From contig NZ_OY762929.1 of NCBI RefSeq assembly GCF_963666675.1, positions 5,738,001-5,802,000 of the forward strand: 64,000 bases of DNA, read 5' to 3'. The position numbers and the translations under genes were made by a program. Shown piece after piece: positions 1-7,771 of the stretch. The notes beneath the pieces are model-generated. The model had not been told where the DNA came from, did not search any database, and was given only the letters and a program-made list of their open reading frames with translations. This DNA is from an uncultured Desulfobacter sp. (lineage in GTDB: Bacteria > Desulfobacterota > Desulfobacteria > Desulfobacterales > Desulfobacteraceae). Numbering within the stretch: the stretch's first letter is position 1; each line of letters starts with the position of its first letter.

Positions 1-357
1 AGATAAATGAATAAGATTCTGATGAACCGGTGAGGGTAACTTGCGGACTTCACACTTCTGTTTCAGCCACTCTGAACATTCCCGTGCGATGCGAGTAACA
101 TCAAGCCGATTGCGTAAACGACGGTCCAAGTGATTTCCAGGCAGGGTTTTAAGAAAACCCTCTCGATCGCCATGATTTGGTACAAGGAGCCTGAACTTGG
201 AAACCTTTGAAAGTTCCTTTTTCAGCTCGTCATAGGCGTAAAGAGAAAACAGCGCGGAAACCACAGAGAGAGTGCATCCGGAAGTGATATTTGCTTTCAG
301 TTCAGAAACAACATTTCCCAAAGATTTATTATCAAGGATTCCCGCAAACGGCTTCAC
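1..357 (-). CDS. Partial gene, helicase-associated N-terminal domain (PLD-like), runs off left edge
   Basis: A reading frame opens at a GTG at 357 and stays open to the window edge, giving about 119 residues. It begins VKPFAGILDNKSLGNVV and continues with CTLSVVSALFSLYAYDELK and FRLLVP. This resembles the phospholipase-D-like N-terminus found on many SNF2/DEAD-type helicases of defence and restriction modules, in which an ILDN..L segment is followed by a segment on a structure forming around a FRLL strand. The GTG overlaps the TGA stop of the upstream HTH gene (GTGA), so translation is probably coupled. The helicase motifs would lie outside the window and are not seen, so the helicase assignment is an inference from family memory. 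Confidence 0.5.
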   Translation of the reverse strand, partial: MKPFAGILDNKSLGNVVSELKANITSGCTLSVVSALFSLYAYDELKKELSKVSKFRLLVPNHGDREGFLKTLPGNHLDRRLRNRLDVTRIARECSEWLKQKCEVRKLPSPVHQNLIHLS

Positions 358-551
358 TGATCTTCATCCTCTTTAGATTTAATTGCTTTCCCATCACGGA
401 CCCAGGTGTCAACCTCGTCTTTCTTGAACTTCCAAAGACGGCCGATTTTATGGGCTGGCATTTTCTTTTTGTTTATCCATGTGTAAACAGTATCTTTGCT
501 GATACCAAGGTATTGAGCAATTTCCTCGACTGACAACCAACGATCTTCCAT
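354..551 (-). CDS. Excisionase/AlpA-like helix-turn-helix DNA-binding protein
   Basis: The 65-residue product has the motif WLSVEEIAQYLGISKDTVYTW followed by KIGRLWKFKKDEVDTW, the standard MerR/excisionase (HTH_17) layout of a recognition helix plus a basic wing. Proteins of this type bind DNA at promoters or attachment sites. It is the first gene of a minus-strand pair and overlaps the next gene by GTGA, so it is most likely a regulator or DNA-targeting subunit of whatever the downstream helicase-like gene does. Excisionase-like HTH genes often precede restriction or defence operons; that role is inferred here. Confidence 0.85.
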   Translation of the reverse strand: MEDRWLSVEEIAQYLGISKDTVYTWINKKKMPAHKIGRLWKFKKDEVDTWVRDGKAIKSKEDEDQ

Positions 552-929
552 TTTTTACACCTTTGAAGAGTATAGGTCCAAATTGGTTCAGTCTGTCTTT
601 TTACATGGCATCTGTCTTTTGTCAATCAGGTTTAGTTGGGTTTAATCAGGTTTAGAATGAAATATTGGCACAGATAGCGGAATGGGGCGTTGGCGTTTTC
701 CAAGGTTAAGCCGCTTTTTGATATTTGAGGACTGAAATATAAAATTTGGCAGATCATGCTGAGGTGTTTGAGGTGAGGACTACGTCCAAGGCGAGGCCCG
801 TTTTTTAGGCAAATAAAAACCCCGGACTATCCCTGTCAGTCCAAATCTTTCTCAAACTTATAGAGTGAATGATTCGTGGATGACGAGTAAGATTTTGGGA
901 TTGACGATAGTTTCCCAATCATCTCTCCA
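552..929. promoter_or_regulatory. Intergenic region with promoter-like boxes and a direct repeat
   Basis: No convincing gene is visible. On the minus strand a TTGACA box (625 to 620) and a weak TAAAAA box (603 to 598) are 16 bases apart and could drive the HTH gene at 551. Two copies of AATCAGGTTTAG start near 624 and 644, just upstream of that promoter, and could be operator sites for the HTH protein. From about 660 to 929 I see nothing recognisable. Confidence 0.35.
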
Positions 930-1550
930 TTAACTATTATTTTTGTCCAACAATCGCTGTCCAAGTTCTTTCACAGAACCATCACCATTTATATACGAAT
1001 ATAGAGTTGTTGTGGTAATTCCCAATCGATTTGCCACTTCAGAGGCCTTTGTTTTTGGATCAGCCATAGCAGCCATCGCCATTTTTAAAGTTTCAATGGT
1101 CATTTTCCGAGGCCGACCGCCCAATCGGCCACGGGAACGCGCCGCGGCCAGGCCAGCCTTTGTTCGTTCCCGGATTAATTCGGCCTCAAATTCTGCCAGA
1201 GCGGCAAAAATCCCGAAAATAAGGCGGCCATTGGGGGTTGTTGTATCGATTTGAGCTCCAGTCCCAGAAAGTACTTTGAAACCAACCTCCTGTTTATTGA
1301 GATCGTCAACCGTATTAATAAGGTGCTTGAGATCGCGTCCCAATCTATCCAGTTTCCATACAACCAATGTATTTCCAGGTTGCAGTGCCTTCAAGCAAGC
1401 ACGGAGTCCAGGCCGGTTATCTTTACGTCCAGATGCCATATCTTTATAAATCCTTTTCGGATTGACCCCGGCCTCAATCAGCACATCTTTTTGCAAATCA
1501 AAAACCTGACTTCCGTCTGCTTTTGATACTCGGATATAACCAATCATCAT
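930..1550 (-). CDS. Serine site-specific recombinase (resolvase/invertase family)
   Basis: The N-terminus MMIGYIRVSKADGSQ carries the nucleophilic serine (residue 9 from the chosen start). The segment LVVWKLDRLGRDLKHL holds the conserved arginine cluster, and TPNGRLIFGIFAALAEFEAELIRERT is the long E helix of resolvase/invertases. The C-terminus GRPRKM...ASEVANRLGITTTTLYSYI is a Hin-type helix-turn-helix. The start at 1550 is preferred over an upstream TTG because an AAGGA box lies 11 bases before it and the family begins at this point. Size is normal for a Tn3/Pin-like enzyme of about 206 residues. It may resolve or invert a local mobile element, but no res or hix sites were recognised. Confidence 0.93.
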   Translation of the reverse strand: MMIGYIRVSKADGSQVFDLQKDVLIEAGVNPKRIYKDMASGRKDNRPGLRACLKALQPGNTLVVWKLDRLGRDLKHLINTVDDLNKQEVGFKVLSGTGAQIDTTTPNGRLIFGIFAALAEFEAELIRERTKAGLAAARSRGRLGGRPRKMTIETLKMAMAAMADPKTKASEVANRLGITTTTLYSYINGDGSVKELGQRLLDKNNS

Positions 1551-1754
1551 TTTTGTGCAGTTCCTTGTCAAAAAACTTAAAGTACCAACAGCAATCTTGT
1601 ATTGTTTTTCTTGACGAGTTTTCTTACACCAACCAACATAATAATTAACCCCAATTTAAACCACAAGAAAAACGACCGTTTTCCGGACACGGGAAAGGGT
1701 TCTCCAGTGGCTTGAAACAAACAATGAGATTGAAGATAAAGCGGTTCATAATAT

Positions 1755-1919
1755 CTAATCGCCTTCAAAGCCATGCACCGTGGTCCCTACGAATTCACCG
1801 TCTTTGTTGTCTGGGCATACGGCATGAACCGCATGTTCCATCATTGGTAGTGACTGCAAAGGAGCGATAACCTCATAGTTTTCCACAAAATCATCTACAA
1901 GTATTGATTTTTCACCCAT
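1755..1919 (-). CDS. Small hypothetical protein
   Basis: A 54-residue frame begins MGEKSILVDDFVENYEV, ends VGTTVHGFEGD, and has a good ribosome site (AAAAGGA) 6 bases before the ATG. It is acidic and has no signal peptide or membrane segment. I do not recognise a family. The good start signal argues that it is expressed, but it could equally be the 5' remnant of a longer gene in this fragment-rich region. Confidence 0.4.
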   Translation of the reverse strand: MGEKSILVDDFVENYEVIAPLQSLPMMEHAVHAVCPDNKDGEFVGTTVHGFEGD

Positions 1920-1974
1920 GGTGAATCCTTTTTGCCTTACAGAATAACGGAAACGGGGCGATGAAAAAGGCCCT

Positions 1975-2255
1975 GTATGAAAACCATATACATTGGTACA
2001 TTAGGGTCTACACGCTTGTCAAGGCAGAGATCAAAAGGGAGGACCATGGTATCTAAATCGTTTTTATTTCCCAAAAGGAGGCCGACCGGTTACGCGAATA
2101 TATTACCGCCGAAAATATCTTGTAGGATAAGCGTATTTTTCCTCTGGGATATCCCCAGGCCAGAGAAATCGTTAAGATCGCTGGCAAGAAAATCGGAATT
2201 GAGGAGAAGCCTCACGGCCTCCGAAGACATGCAGCCACGTATGTTACTCTGATCA
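1975..2255 (+). pseudogene. Tyrosine recombinase (phage-type integrase) C-terminal remnant
   Basis: In one frame the segment FPLGYPQAREIVKIAGKKIG is followed by EEKPHGLRRHAATY. This is the box II region of tyrosine recombinases, with the H-x-L-R-R-H signature supplying the catalytic H and R. There is no intact frame around it, the segment before it lies in other frames, and the part carrying the final catalytic tyrosine is missing. The remnant stops where it meets an oppositely oriented remnant near 2250. It is a dead gene fragment, not related in detail to the recombinases at 48-50 kb. Confidence 0.6.
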
Positions 2256-2550
2256 TTAAAGTCCTGTGTATAGGCGGTTTGCGTGGCCTGTCTTCGTGCC
2301 AGATCCCGCTTCCGCTCATTGCCATAGGCTATAGTTGCTCTTTTGGCAGCCACCTCCTGGTTTGCGGCCAGGATATTGTCAGCGGGAACCCAAATTCCTT
2401 TTGAAATCATCCGTCTATGATATTTTACTTGCCTTGTAACCGCGGCATCCCCTACAGGCAAAAAAGCCCAGCCTTCAGGCGGTGTAAGTTTTTCCCTGAT
2501 TCAGAATATAGTGTTCCATCTATAGGCCCAGGAGAAACATTTAAATGCTG
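2246..2550 (-). pseudogene. DUF2293-like protein remnant, frameshifted and truncated
   Basis: The frame PPEGWAFLPVGDAAVTRQVK, then MISKGIWVPADNI and RATIAYGNERKRDLARRQ, matches my memory of DUF2293 proteins (GDAA.TR..K followed by SKG.WAP). The N-terminal piece, with VSPGPIDGTLYSESGKNL, lies in a different frame; the shift falls near a run of five A at about 2490. The 3' end is lost where the gene meets the integrase remnant. Function of the family is unknown. Confidence 0.5.
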
Positions 2551-2576
2551 ATGTACCACTCACTGGGCCTTAATAA

Positions 2577-2885
2577 TCATTTACGTTTCTGGGAAGACTG
2601 TTTTGAATTTGGATAATCAACCCTCTCCTTCAATTCTTTTCCTGGCTTGAAGAAAGGGAGCCTTTTTGCGGGAACCATAACTTTTTTCCCAGTCTTGGGA
2701 TTTCTGCCAGTGTAGCTGGCGTACTCTTTTATAAAAAAAGAACAAAGTCCCCGAATCTCGATCCGATCCCCCTTTATCATGGTTTCAGTGAGGTTATCGA
2801 AAAACAGCGTCACGATGTCTTTGGATTCCTGTTTGGTCAGCCCTGTTCTATCTTTGATTACCTGAATTAATTCAAGTGTATTCAT
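2577..2885 (-). CDS. HU/IHF-family DNA-binding protein
   Basis: The product begins MNTLELIQVIKDRTGLTKQE and contains GDRIEIRGLCSFFIKEYASY followed by GRNPKTGKKVMVPAKRLPFF. These are the dimerisation helices, the saddle and the arm region (GRNP at the arm start, P-A at the tip) of HU/IHF proteins, which bend DNA as dimers. At 102 residues it is slightly longer than usual, with a basic tail ending KQSSQKRK. The ATG at 2885 is chosen over two upstream ATGs because a GGGAG box is 8 bases before it. It stands alone between gene remnants and the island at 3.1 kb, and could serve a recombination system. Confidence 0.92.
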   Translation of the reverse strand: MNTLELIQVIKDRTGLTKQESKDIVTLFFDNLTETMIKGDRIEIRGLCSFFIKEYASYTGRNPKTGKKVMVPAKRLPFFKPGKELKERVDYPNSKQSSQKRK

Positions 2886-3100
2886 ATTCATTACTCCCGT
2901 CATTATTTTTAGCGGGGAACATGTTTAGCTGGTTCTTTGAATTTTATCAAGTGGCAAAATAAAGCAACCTATTGAAATACAATTATATATAAAATTTGGA
3001 TTTTATTTTACAAGATTTCGGAGAAATTTGGAGAGGGGTCAATCCCCAACTATAGAAACGCTAATGCTCATGGTGTTTTCCAAAGCAATTGCGACTGATC

Positions 3101-3311
3101 ATACCATAAGTCAACGGTCTTCTGACCAAAAATAAATATAAATTGTACATGACATTTAATTTATTGTTGCAATTTTTGGCATGGGATGTTTAGTCATTCC
3201 AATAATAGTGGTTTAAAAAAGGAATGATGCAGATCTGGTTAACATGAAAATAATCATGTTACGCAGTTAGATAATAAATTTTGAATGATATGCAGATCTG
3301 CTGAACATATT
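3101..3311 (+). repeat. 211-bp imperfect direct repeat, copy A (spacer before gene at 3360)
   Basis: This segment reads closely like 5792-6002: both begin ATACCATAAGTCA, share GGGATGTTTA.TCATTCC and GCAGATCTGGTTAACAT, contain CAGTTAGATAAT, and end GATCTGCTGAACATATTG. Within copy A, GCAGATCTGGTTAACAT and GCAGATCTGCTGAACAT form an internal direct repeat 62 bases apart, and TAACATGA/TCATGTTA can form a small hairpin. Each copy ends 15 to 50 bases before an unrelated gene. A shorter piece of the same motif (CATGTTATCTCGTTAGATAA) lies near 4617, before the gene at 4694. Confidence 0.85.
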
Positions 3312-3359
3312 GCTCTTGGCTTTGACGCTCAACTCAACGTTCACAAAGGATTGGAATTT

Positions 3360-4292
3360 ATGAAAAAAATATCTATTTATATGCTGAGTATTTTTATCCT
3401 ATTTTGTACTACAGGCTTAGATGCCGCTGATAGGATTCAAGTACAGGGAACTCGAATTAACATCATTCCACCAAGAGATTTTTTACCAGCTCAAAATTTT
3501 ACCGGTTTTATGTTAGAAGAAGCGGCTTCTTCTATTCTTGTCACAGAAATTCCCGGTCCCTTTTCGAAAGTCTCGGAAGGTTTTACAGTGGCAGGATTTG
3601 CTGCCAAAGGAATGAATTTTATCTCAAAAGAGGAAATAGAAGAAGAACCTAATGCAGGGCTACTATTAAAGCTAAGCCAACAGGCATATGGCAGGCAATT
3701 TTTAAAGTGGATTTTTGTTTTTGGTTCTGAAGCAGACACGTTTATGGTCACAGCTACTTTTCCACAAGAACTAGAGCAACAACTATCCATTGAAATGAAA
3801 AAATCGGTTCTCAGTTCTCGATTAAGCTCGGAAAGTCAAATTGACCCCTATGCAGGCTTGCTCTTTAGAGTTAAAGATTCTTCTTCATTTAAAGTAGCGA
3901 AAAGAATAAGTAACATGGTTCTTATGACTAAAGATGGTAATTTTTCACCGAAACCAAATTCTGACCCTCTATTCATTGTTGGATCTTCGGTGAGCCAAGG
4001 AATGGTCATTGATAATAAAGAGGTATTTTCCGTAAAAAGAATTAAATCAATTGGCACAATGACCAATGTTGAAATTATAAACACCAACTCAATAGAAATA
4101 GATGGCTTAAAGGGGTTTGAAATAATAGCTAATAGCATACATAAAAAAAGCCAAGATCCTGAATTTGTATATCAGGTAATAATATTTGGGGATACCGATT
4201 ACTATATAATGCAAGGTATAGCTCCAAGATCAGAAAAAGAAAGATATGTTAAAGAATTTAAAAACATAGCTCTTTCTTTTAAACGAATATAA
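3360..4292 (+). CDS. Exported protein with tandem PsbP/DcrB-like (Mog1-fold) domains
   Basis: The start at 3360 is chosen because AAAGGA precedes it, it begins a clear signal peptide (MKKISIYMLSIFILFCTTG, cleavage likely near LDAADR), and the upstream alternative lies in the duplicated spacer. The mature protein has two similar halves. The first is RINIIPPRDFLPAQNFTGFM...FGSEADTFMVTATFP, and the second is KDGNFSPKPNSDPLFIVGSS...VIIFGDTDYYIMQG...FKNIALSFKRI. This pattern of a buffered amphipathic strand set closing with a helix resembles DUF1795/DcrB and PsbP-like folds, which is a fold-level guess only. No enzyme motif is visible. It stands alone in an AT-rich island. Confidence 0.6.
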   Translation: MKKISIYMLSIFILFCTTGLDAADRIQVQGTRINIIPPRDFLPAQNFTGFMLEEAASSILVTEIPGPFSKVSEGFTVAGFAAKGMNFISKEEIEEEPNAGLLLKLSQQAYGRQFLKWIFVFGSEADTFMVTATFPQELEQQLSIEMKKSVLSSRLSSESQIDPYAGLLFRVKDSSSFKVAKRISNMVLMTKDGNFSPKPNSDPLFIVGSSVSQGMVIDNKEVFSVKRIKSIGTMTNVEIINTNSIEIDGLKGFEIIANSIHKKSQDPEFVYQVIIFGDTDYYIMQGIAPRSEKERYVKEFKNIALSFKRI

Positions 4293-4693
4293 TTCTTGAT
4301 TGATAATTGAAAGTATTTCGTTCAAAAAAGAATCGACTTACAATGGTATCAACCAGACGCGAGGAGGCTATACGGCGCTAATCGTGGAAAGAAAGATGGC
4401 GTGCTGATTATATACAAAACGTTGACGTTGTCTATAAAAGCTCGTTTTTGGGGAGGCGTCGATGGGCACAACATCTTGTACCCTTCTTTATTCTGTTGAG
4501 GGGGGATAATAATATATTAAATTTATTCTTGCCTTTCGTTGTCAGGAATGGTTAATCTCCAATTAAATTGATTTTAAAAAAGAATTATCTATATCCGTAT
4601 AGCATTCAAAATATGCATGTTATCTCGTTAGATAAGTGGACATGAAAGATAAACGGAAACCACCGATCAACTTGTCAGGAGCGCTGATAAAAT
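4293..4693 (+). other. Intergenic spacer with degenerate attC-like and GTTAGAT motifs
   Basis: No gene is visible. The stretch AACGTTGACGTTGTCTATA near 4419 repeats at 6830, after the next-but-one gene, and both are followed by a G-rich AGGCGT segment, as though the two spacers share an ancestor. CATGTTATCTCGTTAGATAA near 4617 echoes the motif in the 211-bp repeats and lies about 60 bases before the next start codon. Confidence 0.4.
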
Positions 4694-5536
4694 ATGAAAT
4701 TAAAAATCAAAATAATAGGCACCATAATTTCTCTTGTTTGCTTAATCCTGGTCGGATACTCTACAGCGTATGGAATATTACTGCCTTATAGCCCTGTTAT
4801 TGTGGGTTTTGAAAAGAAAACCTATAAAATGGCGACTATTTATTATCATAAAGGATATAATCTTCCACCCTTGGAGGAAATTGATACTTTAATTGAGGAA
4901 AATGAAAGCACTCATGATCTTAAATATAAAAGAAATGTTGATATTATTCTCTGCGAGTCAGACAGAGAAAAGAAAAGAATAACGGGATCCTTAACTCGCG
5001 CTCAATCATTTTTTTTGTTTGGGCGAGTTGTAGTTTCAAGAAAACTTCAAGATGAAGCGGTTGCTCATGAAAAGCCTTTTGGAATGTATCTTCAACATGA
5101 ACTGTCACATTCGCTTACTCACCAGAACCTATCTTTACTCAGGACTTTTACTTTCCCCGCATGGCTTGATGAGGGCCTTGCGGTATACTCATCTGATCAA
5201 TTTGGAAAAGCTGGATATTTTAATCAACAAGAAGTTTCTGCGTATTTATCAAAAGGATTCTTCTATCATCCCAATTGGTGGCCTCAGCCACTTCATAAGG
5301 CTCCGATTGAGTCTAAGGAATTCGAATTAAAAAACAAATATTATTTTATATATTCAGAATATGGTTGCATTGTGAGCGATCTTATTAACACATATGGACG
5401 AAACCGTTTCATAGACTATTATCACCATCTACTGAAAAATAAAGAAAACGAAAAAATATTTCAAAGTTCGTTTGGTATTTCATTTTATGATTATCTGGAT
5501 GAATTTAAAAAACGTATGATATCAAAAAGCTCCTAA
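4694..5536 (+). CDS. Membrane-anchored gluzincin-like zinc metallopeptidase
   Basis: A hydrophobic N-terminus (about residues 8 to 28) anchors or exports the protein. HELSH at residues 135-139 gives the two zinc histidines and the catalytic glutamate, and WLDEGLA at 157-163 supplies the downstream glutamate ligand typical of peptidase-MA-like gluzincins. The C-terminal half is helical, with YFIYSEYGCIVSDLI and GRNRFIDYYHHLL resembling the family's closing helices. Expected activity is zinc-dependent peptide hydrolysis outside the cytoplasm; the substrate is unknown. It is a lone gene in the island with a repeated spacer before it. Confidence 0.75.
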   Translation: MKLKIKIIGTIISLVCLILVGYSTAYGILLPYSPVIVGFEKKTYKMATIYYHKGYNLPPLEEIDTLIEENESTHDLKYKRNVDIILCESDREKKRITGSLTRAQSFFLFGRVVVSRKLQDEAVAHEKPFGMYLQHELSHSLTHQNLSLLRTFTFPAWLDEGLAVYSSDQFGKAGYFNQQEVSAYLSKGFFYHPNWWPQPLHKAPIESKEFELKNKYYFIYSEYGCIVSDLINTYGRNRFIDYYHHLLKNKENEKIFQSSFGISFYDYLDEFKKRMISKSS

Positions 5537-5602
5537 CAAAAGGCTAAAGGCCGAAAATACCCGTTCAAAAGCGGCGGGCATGGCAACTTAGCCACGTGTT
5601 AC
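5533..5602 (+). repeat. attC-like imperfect palindrome after the peptidase gene
   Basis: The 70 bases overlapping the stop codon start TAACAAAAGGCTAA and end TTAGCCACGTGTTA. The outer TAAC/GTTA and inner GGCTAA/TTAGCC pair, with a further GCCG/CGGC inside. Integron attC sites have this plan: a 5' box ending AAC directly after the gene, a 3' box beginning GTT, and a bulged stem between them. The boxes do not match the consensus fully (3' box GTTACAT), and no integron integrase lies in the window. Confidence 0.4.
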
Positions 5603-5791
5603 ATTTAATACATTATTTTCGTTACTGCTCGAAGATCAACCAGAATCAATTTTATAGAACATACTCCTGCCTCCGATTAAATCCTGAACAAGGCGAGCAT
5701 TCTGTGACCCCTCTGAATATCAACTAACTTTCAAAGGGTTCAATCGTTCAGGTAATGCTGACTGGGTTTTTTCCTTGATGCCCCCGGAAAA

Positions 5792-6002
5792 ATACCATAA
5801 GTCATCGGTCTTTTGACCGGAATAACGATAATTTGTACATGGTGTTTAATTGACTATTGCAATTTGGCGCAGGGGATGTTTAATCATTCCATGGGTGGTG
5901 ATTTTAAAAAGGAATTATGCAGATCTGGTTAACATAAAACTAATCATATTGAGCAGTTAGATAATCAATCTTGAATGATATACGGATCTGCTGAACATAT
6001 TG
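5792..6002 (+). repeat. 211-bp imperfect direct repeat, copy B (spacer before gene at 6019)
   Basis: Second copy of the 3101-3311 spacer, of equal length, with scattered substitutions and small compensating indels. It ends 16 bases before the DUF4253 gene, whereas copy A ends 48 bases before its gene. The genes that follow the two copies are unrelated, so the repeat belongs to the spacer and was not carried as part of a gene duplication. From 5603 to 5791 I see nothing else. Confidence 0.85.
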
Positions 6003-6018
6003 TCAGACAGAGGAAAAA

Positions 6019-6801
6019 ATGAAATACACAATCATCATAATAGTTTTAGTAGTAATAGGATTCATATTCATAGCCTCCAAAAAGAAAAAAATTATACCTA
6101 CCAAAGAAACACCTTTTGATATTTCCGACATAAAACTCCCATATGAGTCTTTGATCGTTTCGGGAGAGGATGCCATTTCCACATGCATGAAACTAAGAGA
6201 AGAAGGAAAAGGACAATTTACCCCCGTTATTCTCGGGAATCCAAAAGAATTGTCAATTCTGCTGGATGGAATTTCTGAGCCCTCGCCATCTCCAGAAGAG
6301 ATCATTAAAACGTCTCAGAACATTGAGATGAAAAAGTTTATGGAACAGAGGAAATTAGAAGACGAAGAATATTATGCTAATGTTGAACTCGGCCAGTGGC
6401 CTAACTCAGCCAAACCATCAAATGACTTAACTGGCCATACAGGTATTTTCACATCGAGACCATTGAAACAGGTTCTCATTTGCAAAGTTCCCACTCCAAA
6501 TTCATGGGAGGTTCCTGCCTATTTATTTTATGGAGGATGGAATGAATGTCCTTCCGCTGAAGAACATGTTGCTATCCTAAAATATTGGAACGAAAAATTT
6601 GGAGCAGAAATAATCACAGTAAAAAACGATGTGATTGAATGCACAGTTTCAAGCCCTCCCCAAACACGGGATGAGGCGATGGCACTAGCAAATGAACAAT
6701 TTTTTTACTGTGCAGACATCGTTTATCAAGGTACAGACAACCTTGCGAATTTAGCGTCTATACTTAAAGGCGGGAAAACATGGTTCTTTTGGTGGGATTA
6801 A
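6019..6801 (+). CDS. DUF4253 family protein with N-terminal membrane segment
   Basis: The C-terminal 110 residues carry the DUF4253 signature: VPAYLFYGGWNECPSAEEHV, then YWNEKFGAEIITVKNDVIE, PQTRDEAMALANEQFFYCAD, and the invariant ending WFFWWD. The N-terminus KYTIIIIVLVVIGFIFIAS is a single membrane helix followed by lysines, so the domain is probably tethered on one side of the membrane. GAGG lies 5 bases before the ATG. The function of DUF4253 is not established; the family is often scattered among accessory genes and toxin-immunity loci. Confidence 0.85.
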   Translation: MKYTIIIIVLVVIGFIFIASKKKKIIPTKETPFDISDIKLPYESLIVSGEDAISTCMKLREEGKGQFTPVILGNPKELSILLDGISEPSPSPEEIIKTSQNIEMKKFMEQRKLEDEEYYANVELGQWPNSAKPSNDLTGHTGIFTSRPLKQVLICKVPTPNSWEVPAYLFYGGWNECPSAEEHVAILKYWNEKFGAEIITVKNDVIECTVSSPPQTRDEAMALANEQFFYCADIVYQGTDNLANLASILKGGKTWFFWWD

Positions 6802-6806
6802 AAGAT

Positions 6807-6887
6807 GTCCAACTATCGCCTCAGAGGCGTAACGTTGACTTTGTCTATACATAAACGCTGTGATGCTTGTTATTGAAGGCGTTGGCT
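6807..6887 (+). repeat. attC-like imperfect palindrome after the DUF4253 gene
   Basis: Six bases after the stop codon the site opens GTCCAACTATCGCCTC and closes GAAGGCGTTGGCT. GTCCAAC fits the RYYYAAC 5' box of attC sites; CCAAC and CGCCT pair with AGGCG and GTTGG across a three-base bulge, and the whole is 81 bases, a normal attC size. The 3' box GTTGGCT is one base off GTTRRRY. A tight internal hairpin, CGCCTC-A-GAGGCG, lies at the left. The rest of the spacer to 7141 shows nothing recognisable. Confidence 0.45.
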
Positions 6888-7141
6888 ACTTCTGTTATTC
6901 CTGCCTGGTTTAAAACTTGGCTCAGCGACACTGAATACCATTAAGACTCACTTCGGTTTTTCTCAATCGTCATGTAAATTATCCGGATGCATCAGACATT
7001 TTGAAATCCAGAGTAATGCAAGTATGGTTGAGTTCTGATATTGGGTAAATAATTTATCTTGGTAAAAGAAACTTTACCATGGTATCCATAAAAAATATCC
7101 AAAACTGTCAATCTCTTTTATATGTTCAAACAAGGAATATC

Positions 7142-7717
7142 ATGACCAAATTGGAAATTGCACTGGGGGCGACTTTATTTGGATGGCTCCTTGCTCAAGC
7201 AACGGAAGTAATCAAAACTTACCTCCATACTTCTTCAAAAAAGAAAGCCGTAGTAGAAGAAATGTTTGAGTTGAAAATGCTCTTAAATGATGGGGCTGAA
7301 TCTGCAAAAAAATCTGCCTTTAAGTGTGGAGAAAATGGAATTATTGGGTTTTCAATCGGCGCACAATTGAGTACTCCCGTGTTCGATTCTTACTATCCTG
7401 AAGTGGCAGATAAGTTTACTGATTGGGCTCGTTTCAATATTCGAACCTTTTACAACCATCTTCAACATTACAATGATGCAATCAATTGGCTTCAAACGCT
7501 TAAAAGTGGAGAGGTGACTACTACAGAAATTAAATTTAAACTTTTTGAAGCATATAAACAAGCATCACTTGCCGTGGTCTATTTAGAGGGCTCCGATGAA
7601 TCTGGTGGGAAAGAAAAAATTACAGATTCACATCCTAAGCTTTCTCAATTGAGGGAAACGATACAAAAAAAATCAAAAGAATTATTCCCCGTTCCTAAAG
7701 AGCAACACAACACGTAA
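7142..7717 (+). CDS. Hypothetical protein with N-terminal membrane helix
   Basis: The start at 7142 follows an AAGGA box; the ATG at 7079 lacks one. The N-terminus MTKLEIALGATLFGWLLAQATEVIK forms a single membrane helix, followed by a basic stretch (HTSSKKK) and a mainly helical, charged cytoplasmic domain. I do not recognise a family. The next gene begins only 54 bases downstream on the same strand, so the two likely form an operon. A small membrane-tethered partner beside a HEPN-like protein would fit a two-gene defence or toxin module, which is inference. Confidence 0.6.
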   Translation: MTKLEIALGATLFGWLLAQATEVIKTYLHTSSKKKAVVEEMFELKMLLNDGAESAKKSAFKCGENGIIGFSIGAQLSTPVFDSYYPEVADKFTDWARFNIRTFYNHLQHYNDAINWLQTLKSGEVTTTEIKFKLFEAYKQASLAVVYLEGSDESGGKEKITDSHPKLSQLRETIQKKSKELFPVPKEQHNT

Positions 7718-7771
7718 CCGGCCAAATTCATAGATTATTATGAGGCGAGACTCGACTTTGAAGGAAAAATA

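Noticed and set aside
1577..1774. Minus-strand frame of 65 codons before the resolvase
   Set aside because: No family or good start; it overlaps the better-supported small frame at 1755-1919 and the resolvase promoter region.
1975..2255. Integron integrase for the nearby cassette-like island
   Set aside because: The remnant has a phage-type HGLRRHAATY box and no recognisable integron-integrase features; too short to class further.
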